Source: Isoetes taiwanensis (taxonomy: Eukaryota; Streptophyta; Lycopodiopsida; Isoetales; Isoetaceae). Taken from it: a stretch of 64,000 nucleotides of DNA. Location of the stretch: positions 9,467,541 through 9,531,540 of the forward strand of contig JAJEKV010000040.1 of NCBI GenBank assembly GCA_021234155.1, in the 5' to 3' direction. Below the pieces are notes generated by a model. It saw only the letters and a program-made list of their open reading frames with translations, made no database searches and was not told where the DNA came from. Each line of letters opens with the position of its first letter. The first letter of the stretch is position 1. Made by a program: the position numbers and the translations under genes. This document shows, one piece after another, positions 1 to 10,997 of the stretch.

Positions 1-14
1 TCTACTTCTTTCAG

Positions 15-3000
15 ATATACAATGAGCAGATCATGGATCTTTTACAACCTAGTTTGAAAAACCTTCAGGCAAGTGGAAAGATGGTCTGACTTGTATCTTC
101 TCTAGTCTAAAGATCCCTTTTTCTGCAGATTAGAGAGGACACCAAGACTGGTGTTTATGTTGATAATCTTACTGAGGAATACGTGTCTAACGTTGAGGAT
201 GTCTCCCGGCTACTTTTGAAGGTGATTAAGTTTATTATTCCAGTCTACAATTTTCATTTACTTATTGGTATTGCATGAAACAGGGAATGTCAAATAGGAG
301 GGTTGGCTCAACTTCTATGAACACAGAGAGTTCGAGGTCTCACTGTGTATTTACCTGTATTCTTGAATGCCGTTATAAGGTGCTTTGCACTTCTGCACTT
401 TTGTTCATTAACCATGAGTTACATGGTAACATTCCCTCTTTGCTTATTATTTTTCAGAGCATGGCTGACGGGATGAGCAGTATAAGAAGCAGCAGAATAA
501 ACCTTGTAGATTTGGCAGGGTCTGAGCGACAAAAACAAACTGCAGCTGCTGGAGAACGCCTTAAGGAAGCTGGAAGCATAAACCGTTCACTCTCACAGCT
601 GGGGTAATGTTCTTCATGCTATTATGCTTAAATAACAAGTTAATATTGAAAGCATTATAGTAATACATTTGTGAGGTGCAGGAATCTGATCAACATTCTG
701 GCAGAAGTTGCACAAACGGGAAAACAGAGGCATATACCATATCGTGATTCTCGTCTTACATTTTTACTGCAAGAATCACTTGGTGGCAATGCTAAATTAG
801 CAATGATTTGTGCGGTGTCTCCTGCCAACAGGTAAGATTTGACAATTAAATAATGAGTAAGATCAGCAAATTACCATGTGAATATAGTCACAATCTGATT
901 GAATTTTCATGCTGTAAATAGTTGCAAAAGCGAGACTCAAAGCACATTAAGATTTGCACAGAGAGCAAAGGCCATACGCAACAAAGCAGTTATTAATGAA
1001 GAGACTACAACTGATGCCAATTTGCTTAGGGAGCAGATACGACAATTGAAGGTCAATGATTATACACTTATTGTATGCTTTAGATATATTCTTCATGTTG
1101 CTGAAATGCTATTCTCTGCTTGTGATTTGCCAGGAGGAGCTTATGAGAATGAAATCTAAGGAGATTCAGCAAACTGGAACTGTGGGAGCATATTCAAATG
1201 CATGGAATGCCCGAAGAAGTTACAACCTACTGCGCTTCAGTTTAAATCATTCGGTTGCACCTCCTACTGCAGATTCGGATACCGAAGAGGACATGGAGAT
1301 CGATGATGATGACGTCGATGCCGCACAGAGTTCTAGGAATAAATCTGTAGGGGTTAAAAAAAGTATTGAAGGACATTTAGAATCTCCTTCTAGCTCCTGT
1401 CTTAGACTTGATGAGGATTTGAGGGGGCCATCTAATGCAGAATTTAAAAAGCAGGAATTGATAACAGTGGTGCATCCAAACATAGGTTCTATTTTGGAGT
1501 TTGCAATGGAGTCAGATGGAAATGATCAAATTCAGGATTCTGTAATGCTGAATGAAGGAATTGGAGGACATTTGGAATCTCCTTCTAGCCCTTGCACCAG
1601 ATTTGGTAAAGATTTGGTGGAGACAACCAATGCAGAGCTTAAAGAGAGAGAACTGCTAAGAGTGGTGCATTCAAATTTGGAGCCTATTCTGGAGTGTGCA
1701 ATGGAGACAGATGGTAATGCTCAAATTCAGGATTCTGTCATGGTGAAAGGAGTTGAAGGTCATGTGAGATCTCCTTCTAGACCCTGCATCAGAATTGATG
1801 GAGATTTGGGGGAGGCAATCACTCAAGAACCTAAAGAGAAAGAATTGGTTACAGTGGTGCATTCCAACTTGGAGCCTATTTTGGAGTGTGCAATGGAGAC
1901 AGACGAAAATGCTCAAAATCAGGATTCTATCATGGTGAAGGAAGGAGCTGAAGGACATTTGGAAACTCCCTCTCGCCCCTGCATCAGAGTTGATGAAGAT
2001 TTGGTTGGGAGAACTAATGCAGAGCTTCACGAAAAAGGATTGGTAAAAATGGTGCATTCAATCTTGGACCCTATTTTGGAGTGTGCAATGGAGACAGTTG
2101 TTGAAAACGCTCAAATTCAGGATTCTGCCATAGGAGTTGAAGGAGATATTGAATCTTCTTCTAGCCCCTCCGCCAGGATGGATGAAGATTTGGGGGAGAC
2201 AACCAATGTAGAACTTAAAGAGAAACTAGTGGTGACAGTGATGCATTCAAACTTGGAGACAGATGGAAATGCTCAAATTCAGGATTCTGTCGTGGTGAAG
2301 GAAGGACATTTAGAATCCCCACCTGAGGAAAAAGAGTTAATCTTAGAGCCTATTGTGGAGTGTGCAATGGAGCCAACTGGTGATGCCCAGATTCAGGAGT
2401 CAAACATGGTGCAGGACATTATAGGAGAAGTCCAGATTGTTGACGCAGAGAAGAGAACAGAATGTGGCCCGTCTGCAGACTTAAAGCTGGAGCGTGCAAT
2501 GGAGACAGATGACATTCAGGATTTTGCCATGCTGAATGAAGGAATTGAAGGAACTCTGGAATTTTCATCCAACGAGAAGGATTTAACCTTAGAGCCTATT
2601 GTGGAGTGTGCAAAAGAGACGGTTGAACATGCTCAAATTCAGGATTTTGCCATGGTGAATGAAAGAGTTGAAGGACATTTGGAATCTGCATCTAAGGAGA
2701 AAGATTCAATCTTAGAGCCTATCCTGGAGTGTGCAAAAGAGACGGTTGAAGATGCTCAAATTCAAGCCATTGTTGAAGTAGAGGAAAACAAGGAATCTAG
2801 CTCGCCTGCAAAATCGCATCCAGAGTGCGCAAAAGAAATAGATGCGGCAATAGAAGAAGCTGAATCACCTTGTGGGAAGTCTGGAGACATTTGCAAGCAT
2901 GAACTTGACGATGATAGCAGAGATGAACAACTGCAAATGGAAAATGGTGTGGAGAGTAAAACACAAGGAAAGACAAATGAGCAGATCCACGACTCAACAA

Positions 3001-4395
3001 TGGTGCTTGAAGCACAAGAGGCTGGACTGTCTGCAGAGTCGCATCCAGAGTGTCTAAAAGAAATCCATGCGGAAGTAGAAGCTGATTGTGGGTTCTCTAG
3101 AGATACTTGCAAAAATGCCATGGATGAACTTGTATCCGATGATAGCAGAGATGAGCAGCAATTGAGAGACACAGAATTCGTGAAAATGGAAGATGAGGAG
3201 GGGGGAAGAGAAAAAGAGATAATGATGAATTAAGCGAATGGGCTGAAAGAGAAGAAGAATGGGTTGCTTTATTTGAGGAGCTCAGAGCAGAAGCAAAGGC
3301 TATAAACGTCAGGCTATTAGAAGACAACGAGAATTAGAAAAGGAAAGACAGCATTCAGAGGAGATGAAAGAAGCTCTTTACGTGGCCATGGATGGTCATG
3401 CACGCCTGTTGGAACAGTATGCAGAACTGCAGGAAAAACATGTGGGTCTTTTGGCAAAGCATCGAAAGATTCGTGAAGGCGTGGCTGATGTGAAACGCAT
3501 GGCTTCAAAAGCTGGAGTTCGTGCGTCTCACTCCAAATGGTTAGAAACACAAGCTGCACAGATAGTTGCACTCAATTTAGAACGTGAGCAAGAGAGGCAG
3601 GCAGCAAATGAAGAGATTGAAGGTTTAAGGGCACAGCTCCGAGATACAGCTGAGGCAGTGCAGGCTGCTGGGGAGCTACTTGTTAGGTTGAAGGAAGCAG
3701 AGGAAGCTGTCACCTTTTCTCAGGTAGTAACTTCAAAATTCTTCAAAATGTTTAAATTCTAGTTTCTTAGTATTAAGTTGTTCATTTTCATCTGTTCAAA
3801 CTTATGTTTACCAGTTAGTTGTTCATTTGATTTATGCATAAGTTGTTCATTTTCATCTGTTCATACTTATTTTCACCAGTTAGTTGTTCATTTGATTTAT
3901 GTATAAGTTGTTCATTTTCATCTGTTCATACTTATTTTCAACAGTTAGTTGTTCATTTGATTTATGTAACAGTAATAACTAAGCTGGTTTTCTATGTAGG
4001 ATACTGCTGCACTGGCAGAACAAGAAGCAGATGCAATGAGACGAGAAATAGAGAAGATGAAGAGAAGGCATGCAACCGAAATAGCTACACTGCAACAGCG
4101 TTTGCTTGAAGCCCGTTTGAAAAAAGCCTCTGCATGTCCCATGTGCGTGATGGCAGAAAGAGTAAAATTTGAGTTCACAGAAGTGGACGCTGAGACAGCT
4201 CAAGCTGATTTGGAGGCAGAGGAGGACGCTGCTGCCATTTCTGCTGCCCCTCCAGATGCATCAAACACAGTTATGTGGGGTATGGAACATCAACAGTTTT
4301 ATGAATGCCAGCCCCTAGAGGATGAGGGAATGCAAGAGTGGTATATGGAAAATGACACTTGCAATTTAGATTGCGAAGGGTCATTTTATGAATGA
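15..4395 (+). CDS. KIN12: KIN-12A/B (PAKRP1-like) phragmoplast kinesin, 3' part of gene
   Basis: This is a microtubule motor of the plant KIN-12 family, which acts at the phragmoplast midzone in cytokinesis. The window opens inside the motor domain, so the P-loop exon lies upstream. Exons read as 15-68, 129-221, 284-379, 458-603, 682-831, 922-1051, 1134-3723 and 4000-4395. Visible motor motifs are [10 protein letters not shown], switch I NTESSRSH, switch II DLAGSE, and [20 protein letters not shown]. The neck is followed by a long acidic repeat region. The conserved KIN-12 coiled coil ([16 protein letters not shown], then [20 protein letters not shown]) comes next, and the tail ends SFYE. The intron after 68 has a GC donor. 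The frame breaks twice in exon 7, at the G run 3200-3205 and at the A run 3304-3306. Each break is explained by one missing base, so it could be sequencing error or real decay. The motor and tail match KIN-12A/B by recall of the family; function is inferred. Confidence 0.9.
1480..2790 (+). repeat. Coding tandem repeat inside the kinesin tail
   Basis: About nine copies of a degenerate unit lie in one exon, with cores like [20 protein letters not shown] followed by EGHLESPS. Cores begin near 1490, 1677, 1871, 2063, 2252, 2344, 2487, 2591 and 2714. The first four steps are 188-193 bp, or about 64 residues. Later copies are shortened. A second, unrelated pair of about 220 bp (cores [12 protein letters not shown] and [12 protein letters not shown]) follows at 2807 and 3030. 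The region is acidic and low in predicted structure. Family members I know carry no comparable array between neck and coiled coil. Confidence 0.85.
3776..3970 (+). repeat. Three-copy 65 bp tandem repeat in the last kinesin intron
   Basis: Three near-identical 65 bp units (3776-3840, 3841-3905, 3906-3970) each begin with AGTTGTTCATTTTCATCTGT and end in TTTGATTTATG. They fill most of the intron between 3723 and 4000. Short ORFs over the array come from the repeat and are not genes. Confidence 0.9.
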
Positions 4396-4468
4396 CTCTC
4401 GACTATTATTGTTTCTATCATTTCCTTTATGAGCGAATTTGCTCAATCATGTGTAATATATGTAATCT

Positions 4469-4474
4469 AATAAA
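4469..4474 (+). other. Likely polyadenylation signal of the kinesin gene
   Basis: AATAAA lies about 75 bp after the kinesin stop codon, in an AT-rich 3' untranslated stretch with TGTAATATATGTAAT just upstream. Position and composition fit a plant near-upstream element. Confidence 0.5.
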
Positions 4475-4479
4475 AATTC

Positions 4480-4900
4480 TTGGATCAAAAGATCTAAGGC
4501 TTGCAAGACTGGTATATGGAAAAAGATATTTGTATAGAGGCTCCATTCCTGGTTTTGCAGGTGGGGTCCCGCGGCGAAAAAATCGAGGTGAAAAGCCAAG
4601 AACTCGATGAGAAGCTGGACGAAACGCGGTAGCTGTGGCTGTAACCCTAACAAAAACCCTAAATAAAAGCCTGCGCTGCCAATCATGCAGAATGGATGAA
4701 CCCTACTTCCATTCTGGGTTGTAAGGCCACGTGGCGCAATAAGATTGCACGTCAGGACAAACCAACAACCTTATTTCTATTTTGTAATATGATGATTCTC
4801 CACTTGTTCATTTGTTTGTATTACTTGATATCTCAATTTGTATGGTGTGATACCCTATTTTTTGGTCAATAAGATTGAATTTTTTTTTTTCCTTATTCTA
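4480..4900. other. Intergenic, no gene seen
   Basis: This is a mixed-composition spacer downstream of the kinesin gene. A GC-richer patch around 4550-4740 contains short open frames that match no family I know. A T-rich run near 4881 precedes the SINE-like unit. Confidence 0.4.
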
Positions 4901-4901
4901 T

Positions 4902-5130
4902 GATGGCATTTGGTCTAGTGGTATGATTCTTGCTTTAGGTGCAAGAGGTCGCGAGTTTGATTTGCATTTAATTATGTGAGGCTTAGGCATCCAAGTATCT
5001 CTTTGCATATAATTATGTGAGGTGCCGCATCCTTTTTTGCATTTAATTATGTGAGACTTAGGCGTCCAACTGTAGCCCAATGTGAGCAACCATTTAATTA
5101 AGTGAGTGTTAGGCATCTAACTACAGCCTG
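4902..5130 (+). mobile_element. tRNA-Pro-derived SINE or tRNA relic with A and B boxes
   Basis: Bases 4902-4975 resemble a plant tRNA-Pro. The A box TGGTCTAGTGGTATGATTC starts at 4911, followed by an anticodon arm CTTGC-TTTAGGT-GCAAG and a B box GAGTTTGATTT near 4953. The anticodon would read TAG instead of TGG. The 3' acceptor strand does not pair, so it is not a working tRNA. The downstream part repeats GCATTTAATTATGTGAG three or four times at roughly 50 bp spacing. That layout (tRNA head plus unrelated body) is typical of SINEs. No clear target duplication was found. Confidence 0.55.
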
Positions 5131-5216
5131 TTGAAGAGATTGACACCAGATCAATAGCAAGAGAAAGAAAATCTCCTTCCGTATATCATTCTTTGTAAAT
5201 CAATCATTGTAAATCA

Positions 5217-5764
5217 ATCATCCACTAAGCAAGGCTTGTGATCTTTTCTAGATGGAGTAAACTCTTTGCATGTTGGTTTTGGAATCAGAGACATTTGGGT
5301 GGCAGGAGGTGTCTAGAGTGGCTTAATCTTGGTTGTGTAGTTCACAAGTCTTGCTTTATAGTAAGATGTCGATGGACCAAGTTGGATTTGCTATTCTTCA
5401 TATTTTAGAGAGAAGCATCAAATAAATCACATAATTTGACTTCATGATTTATCACCGCACCTTTATTGCCATTTTAGGTATGGATATCAATTCTTTGAGG
5501 GGTTTTTGTTTATTTTCTTGCTAGCTTGTACCATTGGGTCTTAGGAAATCAAACCTCTTTTCTATAATATCACATGTGGAGAAGAAGGTGAAAGGATTTA
5601 TGGGTACTAGTGAATTCTTGTTGTATGTACTATTTTTGCTAATATAATATAACAATGCCTTCAATAAACATAGAAAAAATCTCATTCACTGCCATTCTAC
5701 CATCCTCCCATTCATAAATCCTTCATCCATCACCATTTCTTTATTTTACCATAAAATCATGTCC
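5217..5764. repeat. Left copy of a 0.55 kb direct duplication
   Basis: It runs from ATCATCCACTAAGCAAGGCT to CATAAAATCATGTCC and recurs at 5842-6413 with scattered substitutions and small indels. No reading frame is conserved between the copies, so it is noncoding or long decayed. A 28 bp phrase (TATAATGGTCATTTTCCAAG and what follows) is itself duplicated in the spacer between the copies. Confidence 0.85.
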
Positions 5765-5841
5765 TTATAATGGTCATTTTCCAAGTCCTATGCCATATCA
5801 CAATGAGATATAATGGTCATTTTCCAAGTCCTATGCTAAAT

Positions 5842-6413
5842 AGATCATCCATTAAGAAAGGCTTGCGATCTTCTTTTCTAGATGGAGTAAGCTCCTTGCA
5901 TTGGATTTTAGAACTGTGAGGTAGGTTTTGGAGTTAGAGACATCTAGATGGCAGGAAGTGTCTAGAGTGGCATACTCTTGGTTGTGCAGTTCACAAGCCT
6001 TGCTTTATAGTAAGATGTCGATGGACCAAGTTGGATTTGCAATTCTTCATATTTTAGAGAGGAGTATCAAATAAATCACATAATTTGACTTCATGACTTA
6101 TCACTGCTATTTATTGCCATTTTAGTTATGGATATCAATTCTTTGGAGGGTTCTTGTTTATTTTCTTGCTAACTTGTACCATTGGGTCTTAGGAAACCAA
6201 ACCTCTTTCCTATAATATCACATGTGGAGAAAAAAGTGCAAAGATTTATGGGTGCTGGTGGGTTCTTGTTGTATGTACTAATTTTGCTAATATAATACAA
6301 CAATGCCTTCAATAAACATATAAAAAATCTCATTCACAGCCATTCTACCATCATCCCATTCATAAACCATTCATCCATCACCATTCCTTTATTTTATCAT
6401 AAAAGCATGTCCC
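5842..6413. repeat. Right copy of the 0.55 kb direct duplication
   Basis: This is the partner of 5217-5764. It carries an extra stretch near 5905 (about 20 bp) that the left copy lacks. Divergence is visible by eye, so the duplication is not recent. Confidence 0.85.
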
Positions 6414-7290
6414 ATATCCTCCCTTATTGATCAATATGGTGCTGCTCCCAGCCTGTGTTTCTTCACACCACAGATGGTTGGATCCTCTCAGTAAGTTTTC
6501 CCCTGAACGAATAACTACCCACCTGCACAAAAGCTTAATCCGACCACAAGAAGACCTGGGCTTCCCTGTGATCACAACAGCACATTCACGCTGCCAAAAG
6601 CTCTTGCCAAGTCTTAATCCAAACAGATGCTTCTAGCTTGCAGAATCGATTTCTTTCTCAAGGCCCAATTCCGACTGCTAATTCGCTCTTCAGACTTTAT
6701 AATCTTAGCTACTGGAGCAAACTACAATCTTCTCCAGTCAATCCGACCTACCTGGCCTTTGATTCGATTCAAATTGCAGTTCCTAGCCACGACTCTTAGA
6801 TCTGGCACTTTCGGCCTGATACAGATTCGTTTGATCTGTTCTTATAACAGGTTTCCAGCCCATCAAACCATACAATGCCATATTTTAACATAGCTATCTT
6901 CCATTTCTTTATATTAATGCCTTTATCCCTAGTGCTAACACTAGGACTACTAATATCAACTTAGGAACATTAGTCACGCATTAATATAAAAGTTCCGCAA
7001 CCATTGGTCTCGCAAGCTTTTCTCCCGCACCAATATTATTCGATAATATTAGTGCCCCTAGCGACCCATTACCCGTCCCTAGTAAACCATTGTCCCTTAT
7101 TCCGCATTCCGTCACATAGATTGATTACAGTCAACATGACCCATTAATCACAACTGCCCGGCAGTTGCAACTAACGGTCCCATACTCATGACCATCCATT
7201 AAGGGTCTCATTCTGGCTATACCCTTGGAGCACCTGTAACAGAAGAAAATGAGTAAGGTTTACCGTGCATTCCCAAGGTTTGGGGTTGAG
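6414..7290. other. No gene recognised
   Basis: Open frames at 6427-6636 and 6627-6893 encode nothing I recognise. A perfect short palindrome CCTAGTG-CTAA-CACTAGG sits near 6930. The C-rich composition between 6900 and 7230 differs from its flanks and may be retrotransposon-derived. Confidence 0.35.
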
Positions 7291-7550
7291 AAAATACCCT
7301 GCTCATTGATGACAGTAGGTACAAGTCGTACTACAATGAGAAAAATACAATCATTTGTCCAAACACCTTCGATCTAAGTACAATTGATGGTCAAATGTTG
7401 AATACTACATTAAAGGATTGGCTGACAGGGCTACTTAAGGGGAACAGTGTTCCTAGCTATGTTGAGAGTAACTCAATGTATAATGTGTATGACATAGAAA
7501 TGTCTCAGAAAGCTTTAAAGCTATTGGATAGATACAGGAAAAGAAAGTGA
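7291..7550 (+). pseudogene. Orphan exon of an FCP1/NIF-type HAD phosphatase
   Basis: Translation from a possible splice acceptor (TTGAG before 7291) gives NTLLIDDSRYKSYYNEKNT, then a loop, then VPSYVESNSMYNVYDI, ending at TGA 7548-7550. NTLLIDDS is the third conserved HAD segment of FCP1-like C-terminal-domain phosphatases in plants, and the following layout matches the end of that domain. The catalytic DxDxT part is not in the preceding 850 bases. This is therefore a captured or truncated piece, or the last exon of a gene with a distant 5' end. Assignment is from family memory. Confidence 0.6.
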
Positions 7551-7679
7551 TCAAAACATGATTATGTGACAATGATTGCAATGAATAAAGCTTTGTTGTT
7601 AAGTTTTGACTTTTTGGTACTGTTGCCTGCAAGTTCTTATGCTATGGATGCTGTTTGTGAATACATGTTTGTTTTTGGC

Positions 7680-7851
7680 CTACAGATCCAAGAAGATGGT
7701 ACCGAGTGTGTTGTCATCACTGGTAAAGCTTCTTTTGGATGTATCTGATGGTAGCAGAATACTTGTTACCATTGGCACATCAGACGCAAGCATTCTAGCC
7801 AAAGCTGGTTCTTGGTACAATGATCAGCTGATCGATCTTTACATAGAGTAG
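7680..7851 (+). other. Short open frame after the phosphatase exon, unrecognised
   Basis: A possible splice acceptor (TTTGGCCTACAG) precedes a 57-codon frame containing LVTIGTSDASILAKAG and ending DLYIE. Composition looks coding and it follows the phosphatase piece closely, so it could be another captured exon. I recognise no domain. Confidence 0.3.
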
Positions 7852-8449
7852 GTCCTCAAGTGCTAATTGCTCTTCATTTGGGGCCATTGAGTTGCAGATA
7901 ATTGTAGGTGCATGAATCAATTTATGGAGGTACATGAGGTGTCCACTCTCTGTTACTTCTTCGATCCACTCTTCTACTTGGTTTTGAACAGAAGAAGTAG
8001 CAAAATTGTGGGATTCGTATCGGATATAGATTTTGAAGCTTGTGAATCAGGGTAAACATTATGAGCACCCGTTATTTTTTAAGTTGTTAACCATGGGTGA
8101 TTTTTTAGTATAATTTTATTATTATTAATTAATATTTGGGCGATTTTTTTTATGATATTTTTATATTTATTTTGATGGGCTATTTAATTTTCATAATATT
8201 TTATTTTCTTCTGTTTTTCCACGACTCCAATACGCAAATATAATGTATTGATGTAACCATTTAAAATAACAAATTGTCGTTTCTCACATCATTTAAATGT
8301 TAATTGTCATTACCAAAACTTAATTTATATTCATACCAAATGCAATATACAATTTACTTCCGTTGTAATTGCCAAAAATTGGCATTACATGGAACATCAC
8401 CCTCCATGTCATCACTTGCCATGTCTTCCACATCAACTATTTTCTCTGA
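7852..8449. other. AT-rich spacer
   Basis: Very AT-rich between 8090 and 8400, with no convincing frame or repeat. It may contain the 3' terminus of the hAT element on the minus strand, but I could not identify a terminal inverted repeat. Confidence 0.4.
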
Positions 8450-10790
8450 TCATGTACTAATTGTTGTTGTGCCTTCTGGATAAACATTTGATACACTTCT
8501 CCTTGTGCATGCAGATTTCCATAGTTCAAATGCCCTATCATAGGGAAAGGTATCAACTCGGTAGCTAGTCTTATACAACCTTATTGTTGTATCCAAATTC
8601 TCATCTAATCTATTCTTTTGGTTCTTGACAAAGGTCATTGTACTAAATGTTCGTTCATCCTCAACAGAGCCTAATATCATAGTCAAACACAATTTAGCCA
8701 ATTTAAAATACTCGCCCATAGACTCTTTCAAGTATGTACTCTCTTTCAAACTTTGCCACAATCTAGTTACAACACCAAATTCTGTAGGCTTGGGCAATAC
8801 CTTGAATTGTAAGGCCATTGTACTGCCAAATGCGCCTGATTGTAGATATAAGGCATTAGCATCAACCAATCCATTTACTTCAATTCCATCCACCACAGCC
8901 TTCTTGCCAAAATGTTCAGCCAGAGTCTCAAGCTTATATTCAAAGGAAGTTAAAGTAGATTTTGGCGAATTGCAACTATTCCATGCAAGTGGAAAAATAA
9001 TACCCATTGCATCTAGTATTTTATCTGGAGGAAATCTGCTCCTGAGCTCACTTGCTAAAGATGTGGCAACCTTATGCAACTTCACTTTCACTTTGCTGAC
9101 CAATGCATCAAAATCAGCCTTCTTTAAAGTCTTCTTACGCCTATTTATTAGATCTTTCAATAGAACCATATGGTCTTTCACACAGATGCATAAATCTCCA
9201 TTACTATTGAACTTCAAAAAACTCTTGTCACTCCCAATATCAAGAACTTGATTGAGCTTATAGAAAAGGCACTTACCTTTTTTATCTTTTCGTAAGAAAC
9301 AATCTTGCCCCACATACATGTTGTCCAATGAGAAACAAGCTCCTCGCCTTGCACATGCATATTCTGGGATAAACAATGTCTTCTCTTGTGCAATTTTTAT
9401 CAGCATATTTAACTGGTCCATCATTGGAAGCATAGCATACAAAACAACTAATGCTTCGGCATCACTTAACAAAGCTAACAGTTGTGAAGCCTTTACCTTT
9501 GTGCTGGAATCATCTTCTCCAATAGTCTTCACGACTCCAACTAGTGTAACATATTCATCCGCTAGTCTTTGTGCAAGTCCATGAATGGAAATCCACCTAG
9601 TATCAACGTCTTTGAGCAGTTTTCTACCCTCTGCCAGACCAATAGAGAAGTTTGAAAAATACTTGAGTCCTTATCAATGTTTCCACCTTTCCAATTACTG
9701 GAAAATCAGAGCATATGTGATATGCTAGATTAGTATGATGTGCCATGCAATGAATCGGTATACTGTAAGGCATTATAGGACTCTTAAGCCTTACTCCCAA
9801 ACCACCTCTACATCCAGACATTACACCAGCTCCATCTGCACCAAAACATACAAATTTGTGGCAATCAAACTTGCTAAAACCAGCCACATTGTGCAGGCTT
9901 TTAAAAACCTCTTCATACATACTTGCAGCAGTTGAATCTTTTGGCAACTTACTCATGGACAAAAAATCAAACCTGCGCTCATATCTACACGTGGAATATA
10001 CATGTATGTATAACCATGAAGTATTATATCGTGCTGTATATTCATCAATAGACAATGCAAGAAATGGAGCTTTATACATTACCTCTCGTAAATCTTGCTT
10101 GACTACTTCGCTCATATGAGTGGCAAACTCCCATACGAGTGGCTCAGACCAATGTGTTGTAGGATAATTTTGCAAAAAAATTGCCAAACAAAAATCTCTA
10201 AAAGAGCTATACCCATGCATAGTACTTCTAGCATTTAACAAGGTAAAAACTGCTCTCATTTGGATGGATTTTGCTTCTAACTCTGCCATATTAGACTTTG
10301 ACAATGCAATTTGGATTGGAGTTGCACGCGTATTCTTCAACAAATTTATGGTCCTCCATTGCTCATATAGCTCAGCACTTCTAACATGATAGGACTGGTC
10401 AGCTGTCTTGTAAATCACAATCTCCTTCATAACACCGTTTTCCTCTATGATTTTAACCACTTTTCCAACATGTTTATAGATAGTATCTTTTTTAGCCTGA
10501 ATAGGATGTCCACAAGATTCATCTCACCACTTACATATTGTACATATAACCATGTCTTTATTGTCTCCTTCAATGCGTTCTAGAAAAGGAAATTCTGCTG
10601 CCCAATCAAACTGAAATTTTCGTCCAACATCCCAATTGCCTGATGCCCGTTTCCTCTTCCCACTTTTCTTACTTCCATTTGCAACCCCAACTTCTGTCCC
10701 AGCAGTCGCAATATCAGCAACCTCAATTTGTGCTCTAATCTCAACATCAGCAACCTGAATTTCTGCTAACCTCAAGATCAGCAGCCTCAA
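8450..10790 (-). pseudogene. hAT-superfamily transposase (ZNF862/DUF4371 type), broken
   Basis: Read on the minus strand, the order is as follows. First comes an N-terminal low-complexity part. A BED-like zinc finger follows (CTIC, then H-rich KDTIYKHVGK). A DUF4371-like region comes next (WLYIHVYS, CFGADGAGVMSGCRGG, then IHCMAHHTNLA). The C-terminal hAT dimerisation segment is near 8590-8740 (GSVEDERTFSTMTF, KNQKNRLDENLD). An in-frame TGA at 10524-10526 sits in the finger, where CGA Arg would fit, and the frame shifts near 9660. Otherwise the three open blocks are collinear. It is probably a cut-and-paste transposase inactivated by few lesions. Terminal inverted repeats and the 8 bp target duplication were not found. 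Confidence 0.8.
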
Positions 10791-10997
10791 CTTGTGTCCG
10801 AATGGTACCTTCTATCTCCGAATTATGTATTTCTTATGATGAGGATATGTTAGCTGCTATGCAAATGTTCAGATTATTATTTATATGAGACCCAACTTCA
10901 TTAACAGCAGCCTCTTTTAAGCCAAGAAATTTTTGCAGTGTGTTTGCTGAACGAACTGGTGGCACAATTTTCTTGTGTCTCCCCATTAGCTTTTTTC

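Noticed and set aside
1671-3172. Long minus-strand frames over the kinesin repeat
   Set aside because: They are antisense translations of the repeat; the plus-strand frame is collinear with the kinesin.
4902-4975. A functional tRNA gene
   Set aside because: The acceptor stem does not pair and the anticodon and T arm are altered.
8625-9584. Long plus-strand frames over the hAT locus
   Set aside because: They are antisense shadows of the transposase, which carries clear family motifs on the minus strand.
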